From: Corbicula japonica
Lineage: Eukaryota; Mollusca; Bivalvia; Venerida; Cyrenidae
Length of the DNA stretch: 64,000 bases
Assembly: GCA_038501625.1 (NCBI GenBank)
Contig: JAZAYU010000262.1
Span: 650,527-714,526, forward strand
Direction of reading: 5' to 3'
A program made the position numbers and the translations under genes. This document shows, piece by piece, positions 1-11,284 of this stretch; the first letter of the stretch is position 1, and each line of letters opens with the position of its first letter. The notes beneath the pieces were generated by a model. It saw nothing but the letters and a program-made list of their open reading frames with translations. It ran no database searches and had not been told where the DNA came from.

Positions 1-639
1 TTATGTATTGAGCATGTTTGCTATAAGTATGTCAATTCGAATAGGACGCCACAAACAACTAAGTTTTAACGAAAAAGAGAACCATTGAGTAAACCACCTT
101 ATAAAGATAAAAATCATTATGCGGACATTACGAATTGACCTTCATGATTTATGGCAGAAAACTATTTTAATGTATTTTACTACTATTCTTTTTTTTATTA
201 CATCTCGCAGAATTATTTTGGGGAAAAGGCAAATCTTTAAGCGGGCATTAAGTCTTAGATTTGTACTTAGTTAATTAGAATAGCCATCACATGGTTGACC
301 TTAGCAATTTCGCTAACATAAATACACGAACATTAAAAAAAACGCGCGCGAAATGAGGATGATTCAGCAACAGTTAGATCTATATCAATATCTTAATACA
401 GTTACTGTTACCGTAACAAAATGTTGATTTCACATTAATTATAAATTAATATCGGATCTTGAAAGATGCACTTTACCTGAAAAAAGAAACATTATTACGT
501 AATCTTGCGTATATGTATATGTCAATCAGTATCAACGAGAAATTTCGTATTTCAGCTGTTAAAGTGTATAGTCTTAAGTTTGTGTATCCAAGTTTCTTAG
601 CATAATCTGTCAAAATAACTTTTTACAATGCCAATATGC

Positions 640-960
640 ATGGTTGAGCAGATGGGTTGGTCGAAATTATTTCACCAAGACAACTCATACGTGTTTTGTG
701 ATACGAGAATCTGTTGGGGCAAGTGTGAGGTTGGTGCACCCTAGGACCTGGTTTAAATCCCCAGTGTCAATTTGTTTTGCCACTGACCGTTCCAAGGCGG
801 TAAGCCATCTGGTTCTCACTTTCGTTATTTGTTTGTGGCGTCCAATTTGAAACTGATTATTGAAATACCATGCTCTCTTTTCCTCTCTAATTTTTGGCTG
901 TGTGGGGAGGCTGTGTTTGCTGGAGTGGGTATTCCTGATATGCGTATTTCATTTTTTTAA
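640..960 (+). repeat. Dispersed repeat family R1, 3' part
   Basis: This stretch is similar to 11610-11765, 19985-20185, 40430-40600 (opposite strand) and 63310-63625. Shared landmarks are GGTTGGTGCACC, a B-box-like GGTTTAAATCCC, the phrase TTTTGCCACTGACCGTTCC and a GGGGAGGCTGTGT block followed by TGATATGCGTATTTCA. The fullest copy is at 62995-63650. The B-box-like motif hints at a SINE origin, but no convincing A box stands upstream, so the class is left open. Confidence 0.6.
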
Positions 961-967
961 TATAACC

Positions 968-1087
968 TTAGCCCATGTTGACAGGCATGAAGCGATCATC
1001 GTTAAAATCTATCGTTAGATAACTGGCCATCATATTGCACAGATTTTGGATGATTACGGTGTGGGGACACTTCTCGACCAAATCAAA
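968..1087 (-). CDS. Possible terminal exon of an unrecognised gene
   Basis: On the minus strand an open frame encodes FDLVEKCPHTVIIQNLCNMM and about 20 further residues, ending in a TAA stop at the low-coordinate end. A usable AG stands just upstream (GTCAAG at about 1088-1093), though its pyrimidine tract is weak. The exon at 1928-2131 lies on the same strand, so the two could belong to one gene. The phases do not join directly, so a connecting exon would be needed. No family was recognised. Confidence is low because the open frame is short. Confidence 0.25.
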   Translation of the reverse strand, partial: FDLVEKCPHTVIIQNLCNMMASYLTIDFNDDRFMPVNMG

Positions 1088-1477
1088 CTTGACATGAATT
1101 AAAAATGTCTTTAAGTTAATACATATAAAAATTGTTAAAAATACTTTGGTCGGGGCTTTTTTTATGGAAATCATAGACATTTGCTGACAATTTGCCAAAA
1201 TAAATGCAAATTTAGCCACACATTAAAATTCCAAAATAAATTCAACATACTTAATTCTTTATTTTAAAAACTTGTCTTACAGAGAAAATAACCATTAGAC
1301 AATATAAATAGAAAACTTTCTGTGATGTTATTGCAATTTAAACATTTATGTTAATTGAAGGCAACGTTTGACCCTTTGTAAATAATAAATTATACTTCCT
1401 TTAATTCTTTTTAGCAATTATTGAAGAAATAGACATTTACAATTTATCAAATATCAAAGTAGAAATTTTGATTAAGG

Positions 1478-1554
1478 TTCAGACAGGGAATCAAATCGCT
1501 AAGGCGACAACCAAAGCCATATAGTTTCAAGTACGCTACCAAGTGAGATAGCCG
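1478..1554 (-). repeat. tRNA-derived SINE head
   Basis: Read on the minus strand, an A-box-like TATCTCACTTGG (1539-1550) is followed about 40 bases later by a B-box-like GATTTGATTCCC (1486-1497). This is the spacing of an RNA polymerase III internal promoter in a tRNA-derived SINE. The acceptor-stem ends are not complementary enough for a working tRNA. The rest of the SINE body cannot be delimited. Confidence 0.5.
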
Positions 1555-1927
1555 AAAAAATCCCGAAACGTTGCGCGGATTACCCTGTTAAACATGAACA
1601 ACATAATATGACACCTGATATCGATCATTAACGTAACTGAATGAACTGACCAAAATTCACGACATATTTATAGGAATGCAGTTTTAAAACTTGGTTCTGC
1701 TGATATGATACATGTTTTAAACAATTATGTGAAGTAAGAATTTCAAAGATGTATGACCTTAAATTATAGTTTGACATAAAAACTGACTTGAATAATACAA
1801 ACACAAAATTTAATGTAGGAGTAATTATTTTAAAATTCATTTATCTTGCCAAACAAACCCAGTATTTGGGTCTTTTAAGCATGTTAAAATATTGCCTTAT
1901 CGTTGGGATTCACTGATAAATACTCAC

Positions 1928-2131
1928 CGGGTATATTTTGAAGTGGTTTGACATCTGTGTTTGGTCTTGACTCCTGGACGCATATAACAAGCAAGCGTTT
2001 TTTTTCGTCTTTGTCATTTTTCCAACCTAATTCATCAGTTATCTTCATATTTATATAATTATATTCTTTTTGGAATGCTTTAAAGAAGTTCTCTGCTGCC
2101 TCGCTTTTAGATATAACTAATACACCCAGTT
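1928..2131 (-). CDS. Internal exon of an unrecognised gene, alpha/beta-type
   Basis: On the minus strand a 204-nt open exon lies between a good acceptor (TTATATTTAACAG) and a consensus donor (GTGAGT). It encodes about 67 residues beginning LGVLVISKSEAAENFFKAF and ending PNTDVKPLQNIP. The pattern of a hydrophobic strand, an amphipathic helix, a strand, a charged loop and the hydrophobic strand LLVICV suggests an alpha/beta sandwich. The family was not recognised. The exon starts with two bases that complete a codon and ends in phase 1. Possible partners on the same strand are the MGSGSSVNQ exon at 13455-13492 and the terminal exon at 968-1087, but neither joins directly in phase. Confidence 0.5.
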
Positions 2132-2159
2132 CTGTTAAATATAAAATCAAGACCAATTA

Positions 2160-3137
2160 GAAAAATAATCAACTATTCAGTTGCTACTGTAAAAAATCTT
2201 CTTTTAAGAATGCAAGGAAACAACAATATACGGAATTTAAGGAAAACAACTTTTTGAATCAAAGTAATTGTAAAGAAATATCCAAAAAGGTATTCTTAGT
2301 TATATTATAATTATAAGAATACTAAAACAAATAAAATGTTAAACATTATAACACAACAGTAATATTTATATTTTTTAAATATATTCGTTACCTAGTTATG
2401 AATAGAAGTTAATTCTTCATATAAGATTCAGCATATTTAATATAATCAATTTAATTTGAAATATACATAAAAGTGTTACCTCTTGTTGTATTTCCCTGGA
2501 ACAAATAATACAGAAATACAAATATTTGAACTTGTTAATTATATAATATTTTTTTATATCAAAAGCGTTTTGTGGTCTTAAACTAAGCTTTTCCGAGACA
2601 TTTATGCTGAGTAAGAGGTATGGTAACTGAATAAGATAGCTTATAATATTGTCTGAAAACACTCAACCACTACAGTGAGGACTACGGCAAATGCACGCGC
2701 ATTTTGCTCAGAAACATATTAAGGTTAAAAAACCGAACTGTTCGCAGATTAATATACATGTATCATGTTTTCGAGGTGGTAAGTGTGGTTGAATATTGGA
2801 CGGGGGTTCAGGGTAGCATGCCTTTCGGACTCGATAGAAAATTACATGTATGTGTATTTAGTCAAGCCTGTATCTATTGTATTTCATACACGTTGGTAAA
2901 GAACCATAATGGTATTCAAAATTAACTCGTAACTTGTTGGTTAAGGTTATCTAGTGAATTTGAATGAATTTGTCCTCTTTAAAGTATCCAGGAATACTTT
3001 ATCAAAAACTAAAACATACAGTATTAAGTATCTTTGACAGAGTTTTGTTTAATTTCAAGTCGTTACTACCACAATACACCTATTTATTCTGTCTCTAGGT
3101 CCAAATTCGGCTTTTAATTAACTTCCAAATTACACTT
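2160..3137. other. No recognised feature
   Basis: AT-rich sequence between the minus-strand exon and a weak LINE-like frame. Short open frames here have no recognisable family or paired splice sites. Confidence 0.5.
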
Positions 3138-3530
3138 CTACTTTAAGTCCTTATTAAAAAAACTAACTGGGGATGGGGGAAAAGTAACCAAGGACAATCT
3201 ACTTTCCATCCATAGAACCCTTAATGCGCCCACGTGGCCGCTAATCTTGTCTCTTACTGTATTATGAGAAAACGAAGTGTAAATTGTGGAAAGTCTTAAG
3301 TTTATAAAGAGAACGCCGGAAGTTCTTTGATTTAAGATCATTAAAACTTCACCCGAATGTAAAAAAAAAACAGACCAAACAATTGCAGATTGTTTCAAAA
3401 TCATTTTCGCAATACCTAATAACCTTATAACATGCTCTTTTATTGCTGTAAACCAATGTTGGAAATATTTATACTTTAGAAGTACAAGAAGCGGATGATC
3501 CTTAAATATTATTGGATTATTAAACAGCAC
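3138..3530 (-). pseudogene. Possible LINE C-terminal remnant
   Basis: A 130-codon minus-strand frame begins with residues that resemble the segment after the reverse transcriptase of L1/Tx1-like LINEs (FNNPII, then YFQHWF and a helix). The rest of the frame does not follow the family pattern, so at most a fragment is present. No catalytic motif is visible. The frame length alone is notable in such AT-rich DNA. Confidence 0.25.
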
Positions 3531-4175
3531 CTCATCTAAATCAATGTTTCAAAAGCAACGCGAGAAATAATAATTATTACAGATCGTATCGATTATCTAG
3601 ACTAGAACTTCCTTGGCCTTAGTCATCTTGAGGCTCACGTTTCATGGAATAATCGTCCTTAAATATTTTGACACAAGTTTTACACCTACGCACATTTGAT
3701 AAATGCAGAAAAGTCGAAAGTCAATTAAATTTAAATTGTGCCGTCAAAGCATTTTCAGAAAGTTAAGAACTAGTAAAAATATCTCCCGGAATCAGAAATA
3801 ATGAAATGTATTATGTCTGTAATTGTTTATGTATTTTTGCAATTCTGTAAGGGTCCCTTGGTGTGTAACTATCGAAGTAAATTCATTTAAAGGTCTACGG
3901 GTGCAAATGAAGAGATCAAATTTGGATCTCAAATTGTATGCCACTGTTTAATAACATCACTCCAATGACATTTTGTGCGATGTGATGAAATCAATCGATA
4001 ATGTCTCAATGGATCAAAGAAACTCCGCTGTAATGTGGGTAAGTAATGTCGGGCCTCGCAATGTACTTGGTCCCATAATACTAGATGGAACCGCCAGACT
4101 TGATGAGGTTTTTAGTTTGTTTTATTTTTATTTTTTAACTTCGTATGTGTATTTGTATTTTCTTCAGTTTTCAAT
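3531..4175. other. No recognised feature
   Basis: AT-rich intergenic sequence. A short open frame at 3973-4179 shows no family similarity or credible exon boundaries. Confidence 0.5.
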
Positions 4176-4179
4176 TTAA

Positions 4180-4641
4180 GGGTCCACTACACTCATCCTT
4201 GCACGTTCATCGATTCATTTTCAAATAAAAATCTCAATATCGGTAAAATGACATTCAATTTAACATTGCCCAAATAATAGTTATTGGTGTATCTTTTTAC
4301 ATATATAAAGAACAGTTAGACCAGTAAAGAAAACAGCTATACCTAAAATTTCCATAATTTTCTTTTTGCATAAATTCACAAAAACTAAGCAATACAAAAC
4401 ATCATTTTAAATTCCCAAATGAGTGTAAATGAAACACACTTCTACAAAGTTTTTGTGAATTTATGAAAACGAAGTTTTTGGAATTTTTACATTCGCTTTT
4501 TTCTTTACTCTTCTCAAGTGTCTTACCATATGCAAAATATACATTTGTGCAAAGTTTCATTGAAGGGCATTTTACAGTTATTTAGATGTTGATAATTTTC
4601 ATTTTTATCGATGAATATACAACGAGGAGTGTAGTGGACCC
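4180..4641. mobile_element. TTAA-flanked MITE with about 45-bp TIRs
   Basis: The ends are inverted repeats: GGGTCCACTACACTC at 4180 matches the reverse complement of the right end at 4641, with similarity continuing to about 45 bp. TTAA flanks both sides (4176-4179 and 4642-4645), as in piggyBac or Kolobok elements. The 462-bp body has no transposase frame, so it is non-autonomous. Two other TTAA-flanked elements lie at 24174-25119 and 42078-42896 but have different termini. Confidence 0.75.
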
Positions 4642-4645
4642 TTAA

Positions 4646-5935
4646 CATGCAAAAGAATTGTAATGGATGAAAGGGGAACACGGAGCCTTCAATAAGAAAT
4701 TTTAAGATTAACACCATTCCATGTTCAGCGGCGTATGGTCTCCAAATAAAATATAGAGTTGGCCTGTAACGAGATAACAATGGGAAACTAAACAGAAAAG
4801 AATTTTGATAGGGGATATGCGAATTATAAATCCCGCATATCACAGACGCCAAAACCAAAATTTAACAAGAGGGCCAATCGGCCCTAAATCGCTCACCTGA
4901 TTCTTAGATACATGAAATGAAAGGCAAAACAAAACACATTGAAGTACTATACAGTATAGTACAGTGTGGCATGGTACGGTACAGTACAATACTAATGCTA
5001 TTAAGTGGAAACTGAATTTCTATTTTAGCAACATTAACCTTGACCTTGATCAGAGACACCTGGGTATCAATCCCAAGCTGCATCTTAATACATGTATAAG
5101 CTATTCATATTTTTCAAGTTTGGAGTCAATAAGCCAAAGCAAACTCAAGTTATTTAGCAGAAACTGAATTTCTATTTTTAGCAACAGTAACGTTGACCTT
5201 TATCTCAGACATCTGGATAACAACCCCAAGCTGCCTCTTAATATAAACTTGCAATACACCAAGTTTAAAGTCAACAGACTAAAGCAAACTCAAGTTATGA
5301 AGTGGAGACTGAATTTCTATTTTTAGTAACAGTGACCTTGACCTTCTTCACAGACATTTGGTTAGCAATCCCAAGCTGCATGTTGATATAAGCTACCCAA
5401 ACAGATGTCATTAAGATAATCATTCTGACCAAGTTTAAAGAAGATATCACCAAAATTAAGACTTCTAGAGGGGGACAAGCTTTTTCTATAATTTCACCTA
5501 CAGACCTAGATTTCAAGGTCACATAACTCGATTTCAAACTTGATCAAGATATCATTGAGATAAACATTCTGACCAAGTTTGGAGAAGATCCCAACAAATT
5601 TAGACCCCTAGGGTGCAGACAAGCTTTTTCTGAAGACGATCGGACCAAAAATTTGACCGTTAGAGTGCAGACAACCATTGTGAACGGACGGACCGACGGA
5701 CGAAAGCCTCTCACAAAACCTCACCCTGTCACTATGTGACAGGTGAGCTAAAAAGCAGGAAGTATATCCTTAGGTTGTTTGAACAATACCCAAATCTTTA
5801 CTGTCTGGGATATTGAAACCACCCATTTTAACATTGGCCGAAATATCTAAACAACAGACATTTTAGAGGTATTGTATCGTGCTTAACGTTCAAAGGACGT
5901 AACAGCACTGTGTGTGCTTTTAGAGTTTACTTTCT
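4646..5935 (+). repeat. Dispersed repeat family R2, split copy
   Basis: Two blocks, 4646-4865 and 5751-5935, align with consecutive parts of the copies at 7513-8225 and 28165-28699. Landmarks are CCATGTTCAGCGGCGTATGG, AAATCCCGCATATCACAGAC, GTATATCCTTAGG and GGATATTGAAACCACCC. The gap between the blocks is filled by the Helentron-like element at 4866-5750, which therefore inserted into this copy. Confidence 0.6.
4866..5750 (-). mobile_element. Helentron-like element with tandem core
   Basis: On the minus strand it starts at AGCTCACCTGTCAC and ends with the hairpin GGGCCGATTGGCCC followed by TCTTG. The same start and hairpin plus CTCTTG end occur at 34262-35410, and a similar end occurs at 47256-48654. 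The core carries three diverged units of about 145-150 bp, beginning near 5003, 5155 and 5298 (GAAACTGAATTTCTATTTT). It sits in a T-rich target inside an R2 repeat. A 3' hairpin, tandem core and T-rich target fit non-autonomous Helentrons, including mollusc 'pearl' elements. The class is an inference, since no Rep/helicase is present. Confidence 0.6.
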
Positions 5936-7229
5936 TTTTTCTATGTAAACAGGTCTATTTAAATTCTTAGGATGTTTGCTTTCTTCAGTTAATATCACAC
6001 ATTCAAATACATTCCACTGGTCCTTTTGTTATGACGATAGGTCATAGTTTTGTCGTGAGTTTATGTTTACATCCAGCAAGGCAAGCCTATGAGATGTATG
6101 TTATGTTTGAGAAGTTTGTTTTTTCTTAATTATCGTTTTGTGTTTATCAGTATTTTACTACGTATTACATAAAAAATCCTTGTTCGTTTGTAAAACGGTA
6201 TAACTATTAAATAAGTTAATCACAGATAGTGTCGCTTTTAGATATAACAGTGAATATTTGTTCATTATACAATAAGATAGTCGAGGTTTTGATGAGAAGT
6301 ACAACAAAATAGTATGACATTGTGTTTCGTTACAAATACGATTTTCTTTTTTTCTGATTCTTATGTGCAGCTTTTACGAATCTTCATAATTTTGACAACA
6401 CGAAAATATAGTGTCTCGTTGTGATAACGATCAACCTACAGCAAAGGTGTGGTTCATGTGGCAGTCATTTGACGAGAGAAATACTAGCGGTACAGAAATC
6501 AGTTTAGATTCTCAATCTGGAAAAATGATAGTACCAACACAATCTTCCGACAGTGACAGATCAATTATCAAAATAAAATCAATTCATCACCAAATTAGTT
6601 CATTGTAAATTATTTCCACAATTAAAAGAAGATCGACCAAGGCCAAGATCATGCTGAAAACTTAACTTCAAATGATATGGCGGGCATATATCCGTCATGT
6701 AATGTGTCCGCCTGTTCGTCCGTCTGTCTTTCAGTACCTGTGTACGTCCCCCATTCTTGTCCGGCCCACATCATTGTTATTTAAGTCGTAATTTACAATT
6801 AATTGACAAAAATGATCTTCATGTCAAGGTGTCCTGTCGCGTGCAACATTTGGGACGCAACCTTAAAGGGAAATGTCATAGCACTATTTTGAAGCAAAAT
6901 CGTGTCCGGTCAAAATGACACCAAACTGTCACTTAAAACTTGCCTAAAAACTTTAGGTACATTTTATGACATATCTTGACTTAAAATTAACACTGAAAAA
7001 AAGCATTCTGTATTGGTTCAACCAGAAATTCTTAAAATAAGTTATGTTCGAAATACGCATTGGACAGGACCCAAAGCCCGCTCACAATATTCGGTGTTAT
7101 CTTTTCAGCTGTTCTATATGATATTTGGCAATTAAATCGTCCAGAAAGAAATAGAAAAATAAGAAAATGCGAAAGCGAAAACCTTGTATACACATAGTCA
7201 AAACGAAATCTTACTCGTTGTGGTAAAAA
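5936..7229. other. Intergenic, one small dispersed repeat
   Basis: About 60 bp around 6015-6070 (TCATAGTTTTGTCGTGAGTT) recurs inverted around 12480-12535. A frame at 6411-6608 has no family similarity. CCGTCCGTCTGTC-rich sequence near 6710-6760 is typical filler of mollusc repeats. Nothing else was recognised. Confidence 0.45.
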
Positions 7230-8485
7230 TGCTATATTTAAGTCATTTATTTTGTCAAAATTTGTCCAATGTTATGCACTCCCAAATTCCCCCAACAGTC
7301 TTCAAAGAAACTTCAAACGATGGCTTATAAATTTATTTGGAATACTGGACCCGATAGAATAAAAAGAGATGTTTTGAAAAGAAGTATATAAAACGATGGT
7401 TAATGTTTATTAGATATAAAACATTTTATATACGGGTTGAAAATCAGTTGGATAAGAAGAATTGAAGACTATAATTGTGAAAGTTGGGAAGATTATAAAC
7501 AATCTATTATAAAAATAGATGAAAGGGGCACTTTGAAAGCCAGCGAACACGACAGATATGAAAATATTGCAGACTCAGTTTGATTGAGCCTGTTCCTGGG
7601 CAGTAATGGAAATGCAAATATTTTACTGCCCACGCTGTCTAGTCTCTGGTTGAGCGCAACTCAGTATTTACACCAATAAACAGTACAATTTTGCCAAACG
7701 ATGGCATGCATAAGGCAGTGAACATGGAACCTTCAATGCGGTATTTTCATATTAATTCCATGTTCAGCGACATACGGTCCCCAGATAAAATAATGGGTTT
7801 GCCCTAAACGAGTAAACAATTGAAATTTTGACAGGGGATCTTAAAATATAAATCCTGCATATCACAGACAACCTCAAAGGCAAATTTTAAAAAGCAAAAT
7901 GTATATCCTTGGGATGATTGAACAATATAAGAATATATATTGGCTTGGATATTGAAACTACCTTTCTATTAACTGGCTGGAATATTTTAAATAACAGCAA
8001 TTGTAGAAGTACTGTTGACAAAGTTCATAAGTATCGTGCTAAACGACCTTCAAAGGACGAAACTGATAACAGCACTAATTTAATGTACCGTGAGACTTTT
8101 TATAACCACCACACGGCACAAACAACGCTACTGTGATATTGAAATAGATGGAAAGGGAACTACATGTATGAAAGCCACCGAGTACGACAGATGTGAAAAT
8201 ATTGCAGGCTCGGTTTAATTGAGATATTCTAACAACTTATTTTAAAGCTGGTATGCCTTATGTACAAAATTTAGAACCGTTTAATATTGTTGTCCCAATT
8301 ATGGTTTAATTCTAATTTGGAAAATGATTCGCCTTATTTTTTAAGCTTGTACAAAAAACATTTTTTCTGAATGTATGCATATTTCACCTTTTTATACAGG
8401 TACTCGATTTACCGGATGAAAATGGAGATTTCCTCAAATTCAAACAAATAAAACCAATATCAAACAGATAAATTTACATTATTAT
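7230..8485 (+). pseudogene. L1/Tx1-like LINE fragment, split by an R2 repeat
   Basis: Two plus-strand blocks, about 7230-7510 and 8226-8485, encode consecutive parts of the region after the reverse transcriptase of an L1/Tx1-like LINE. The first, across a frameshift, shows a run like KSLILSKF, then YKFIWNTGPDRIKRDVLK and ISWIRRIEDYN with ESWEDYK. The second shows LWFNSNLENDSPYF and LDLPDENGDFLKFKQ, which match the usual LWyNsnl and DLLdenG motifs. Stops and frameshifts make it dead. An R2 repeat (7513-8225) separates the blocks and must have inserted later. The polymerase core is absent. Confidence 0.6.
7513..8225 (+). repeat. Dispersed repeat family R2, complete copy
   Basis: About 710 bp with the same segment of roughly 75 bp in direct orientation at both ends (7513-7585 and 8148-8225; AAATAGATG, then GAACACGACAGATATGAAAA and GGCTCGGTTTGATTGAG). 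Internal landmarks are TTCCATGTTCAGCG and CACACGGCACAAACAACGCT. No coding capacity was recognised. The direct terminal repeats could be LTR-like or the remains of a head-to-tail array. It interrupts a LINE reading frame, so it is an insertion. Confidence 0.65.
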
Positions 8486-8989
8486 CCTCACATAATACTC
8501 CTATTAACGGTTGGGAGTAGATCTTTTTACGAGAAAATCGAATGTTAAATTGTCACTTCCGATTTATGAGAATGGAACCCGAGCGTAGTTACTTTAATAT
8601 TAAACGAATCTGAATGTAAACAAATATTTACAAATTTGAAGATGGGAGACGAAATTTAACTAAAAGAGTTTCCATTAAAAATAAACAATACAAATAAATC
8701 CATCTATCTTTTTCTGTCGAAAGAAAAGGTAGGACTTATCTGCTAAAGAAACTCATGTACTTGAGTACTTCGCATTCAGTTTTCTAATATAAAGGATTAT
8801 TATGCTGCGGTATTGAGGGAAATTGAGTTGGGTAATAGAAAATGGTCTGATGATTTTGCTTATTTAGATATCATGTTAGGAAAAATTCAAAAAAAATAAA
8901 AAATAAAAAAATCCACTGGCAAGTCAGGGAATTATCATTCTTGTGAGAAAAAAATGTTTGGTTTTGTTCTTGTTGTCAAAGAAACAAAT
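8486..8989. other. Unassigned, possibly 5' part of the DIRS-like remnant
   Basis: Short broken frames such as one at 8770-8900 encoding DDFAYLDIMLGKI have no certain family. They precede the DIRS-like gag and RT remnant on the same strand and may belong to it. Confidence 0.3.
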
Positions 8990-9956
8990 GTCAACACATG
9001 ACTAATCACATGGTTGTTGTTAAAGGCAAGATGCGAAATTCCCAGCATATTTGTGGCACATGTTGGCAAAAAGATAGACAAAAATTAGAACACCCGGACC
9101 GTTATATTCCTCTGCCTGTCCCCATTTTATCTTGCGTGACCTTTAATAGTACACAATTACGGACCAGAAGATTTATTTTTTGCCATCGTTACGTTAAAAT
9201 AAGCAACAAAAATTGGGAACACTCTCCGTGGTAAAGAGCAATTTGTCAACATTGGCCGGAATTTTCTTTTTGTGTAGGAAGTAAAGATGCGCCTGAATTT
9301 GTTAACGTAGAACATAAAATTCTACTTCATAATTTATTTAAAGAAACAGTTTTTTAATTTTCAAAAGATGCCAAATACCGGTTACAAATAAAATTAATTC
9401 AGAGAGTATATTAGAATGTTATTCACTATTTTCAATTACTCTGATTTAGAGGTTTGTGACTTATCAAAATACGGATTCCAAATAGGGTTCCAAGGCAATG
9501 AAGAAAATATTTCTACATGTAGCAATTCTACAACATTTACCTAAAATTACAAGGGGGCAACAGAATTTTCGGACGTAATAGATAGTTATATGGTTAATGA
9601 AATGCAAAAAGGAGCCATTATAGTTCCGTTTAAAGAAAATCCATTTATATTTCGAAACTCATTTTATTAACATTGAATTCGGTTCCTAAAATAATAACAG
9701 AACGTAAAGTTATTTTAGATTTAAGCAGAAAAGCTAGTCATGGAGAAATTAATTGCTTTATAGATAAATACTTTTATCTTGGTAATGAAGTGGATTTAAT
9801 TTTTCCAATAATTGACGACTTTGTTCAACTAATATTTACTAGCAAAAGGTCCAGAATGCTTTATGTTAAAACAGATCTGTCACGAGCTTACAGACAGGTT
9901 AGTATATGTCATTCGAATTATAATTTAGGTAGTTTTGATTGGAAGGGACATTATAT
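8990..9956 (+). pseudogene. DIRS-like (tyrosine-recombinase) retroelement remnant, gag and RT
   Basis: A broken plus-strand coding track. At 8998-9234 a gag-like, zinc-knuckle-like stretch appears (ICGTCWQKDRQKLEHP; cysteines and histidines spaced as a degenerate knuckle). From about 9430 the run SDLEVCDLLKYGFPIGF, KGATEFSDVIDSY, GAIIVPFKENPF, SVPK, ERKVILDLS, YLGNEV and LIFPIIDDFVQLI leads to KTDLSRAYRQV and NYNLGSFDWKGHYI. This order matches the start of the reverse transcriptase of DIRS-like elements, with the first catalytic aspartate in KTDLSRAYRQ. Internal stops are present. The frame ends where the palindrome at 9957 was inserted, so the second catalytic box and recombinase are missing. 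Confidence 0.65.
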
Positions 9957-10095
9957 AATATCACATCCCATTGGGGGAAACAGTACGAAATGTTAACCCG
10001 GGAGAAGAAATGTCAACCGAGGCGTTAGCCGAGGTTGACATTACCTTCTTAAGGGTTAACATTTCGTACTGTTTCCCCCAATGGGATGTGATATT
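9957..10095. mobile_element. Near-perfect palindromic (foldback) element
   Basis: Two arms of about 60 bp fold back on each other. Reading inward from both ends, ATCACATCCCATTGGGGG and AACAGTACGAAATGTTAACC are identical. Mismatches begin only close to the loop (GAGGCGTTAGCC). It interrupts the DIRS-like reverse transcriptase directly after GHYI. No coding potential. Confidence 0.85.
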
Positions 10096-10393
10096 TATTT
10101 TATTACACCGAACATTTGTTTTTCAAAATCAAGCGGCGGTTCCAAGTCCAAAATCAATAATGCTCAATAAGCGGCTACAAATAATGATCAAAATGCGTTT
10201 ATCTCCCTTGGTCAATTACGCATGCGTAGAAGTTAATTTGTAATCGGATTTCCAAGATATTTATTTTTAGATCCACGCGAGGGTGACATGATGCTGTCGC
10301 ATATGTGACAGTAGCGATTATCCCCCTGTGACGTCACATTACGCTATATAGTTAACTAATCACGTGAGGTGTAATAATATATTTTGTGATGCA
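10096..10393. mobile_element. Possible MITE adjoining the palindrome
   Basis: A GATATTTATTTTATTACACC run at about 10090 is roughly inverted at 10366-10393 (GGTGTAATAATATATTTTG), giving TIRs of about 20 bp around a non-coding body containing TGACGTCA. It may be one element with the palindrome at 9957-10095. No target duplication was identified. Confidence 0.35.
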
Positions 10394-10427
10394 GTGTTAT
10401 CTATGGGTTTAAGGTCTTAAAATATAG

Positions 10428-10815
10428 ATGGATTTAAAATATTTCCTTTATAATATAAATAAAGTTGATAATCAATCTTCCTCTTACTGTAAACAGAACA
10501 CTGAAACAATTCTACATTTATCTGTAGAGTGCCCATGTATACAAATGTTATCCAAGTTATTGGTGGAATGTAATATAAACCTATCATTGCAAACTGAACA
10601 ATTTGTATTTTTGTTTCATAGCAAACGCGAAAATGAAAACTACCTTTCATTATTAATAAAATATTTCATATACAATCAAAATTAAGGCGAAATTGCGAAA
10701 CTCAGTTAACACTCTATCTCTTCAAACTATATCTGAAACAAAAGTTAAATCCACGGCTTGTATTTCAAAAATTAAAGATACCTTTTAATTATATACAAAC
10801 TTGTTTGGGGATTTG
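10428..10815 (+). pseudogene. LINE C-terminal fragment with CCHC-like motif
   Basis: A plus-strand frame encodes SSYCKQNTETILHLSVECP followed by hydrophobic helices, continuing past a stop at 10684. C-x(n)-ET-x-x-HL-x-x-C-P is the pattern in the C-terminal tail of many LINE polyproteins. Only about 120 residues are represented and no RT core is attached. Confidence 0.5.
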
Positions 10816-11284
10816 CAAGTGAAAGTTAATGAAGATTACAATGTGAAATATTAATTATTGAACCTGACAATTAAGCTGAGAAATTTGTTTAAATGACAGT
10901 ATAATTAAAGAAAATATCCAGAAGATATAGTTCAAAGAGTGAATTTGCAGTTTGTGTCGGTAGCATATTCCTCAAGAAGACCACACCGAAATTTATATCA
11001 CCTCGATATTAAGACCACTTTCCGATGTCCCATTTCACAGTGTTGCATTATTTTCTTCCCCTATTTAAACACCACTCCACTATTAAGACCAGTTTTTCCC
11101 AGTCCCAATGGTGATCTTGATAGCGGGGTTTTACTGTATATGTAATAAGCATATTTATCTTTTCTATGTTTATTTGATAAATGCTGATATTTAAATATTA
11201 TCAAATGTATCATTGTTTATGAAAATGTGACATGAATGTTTTATTGATAATGAAATTTTATGGAATAAAGGGGGTTTTTTAATT
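10816..11284. other. No recognised feature
   Basis: AT-rich sequence. The open frame at 10939-11145 has no recognised similarity; its wording (GGTGATCTTGATAGCGGGGT) suggests an old repeat. Confidence 0.4.
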
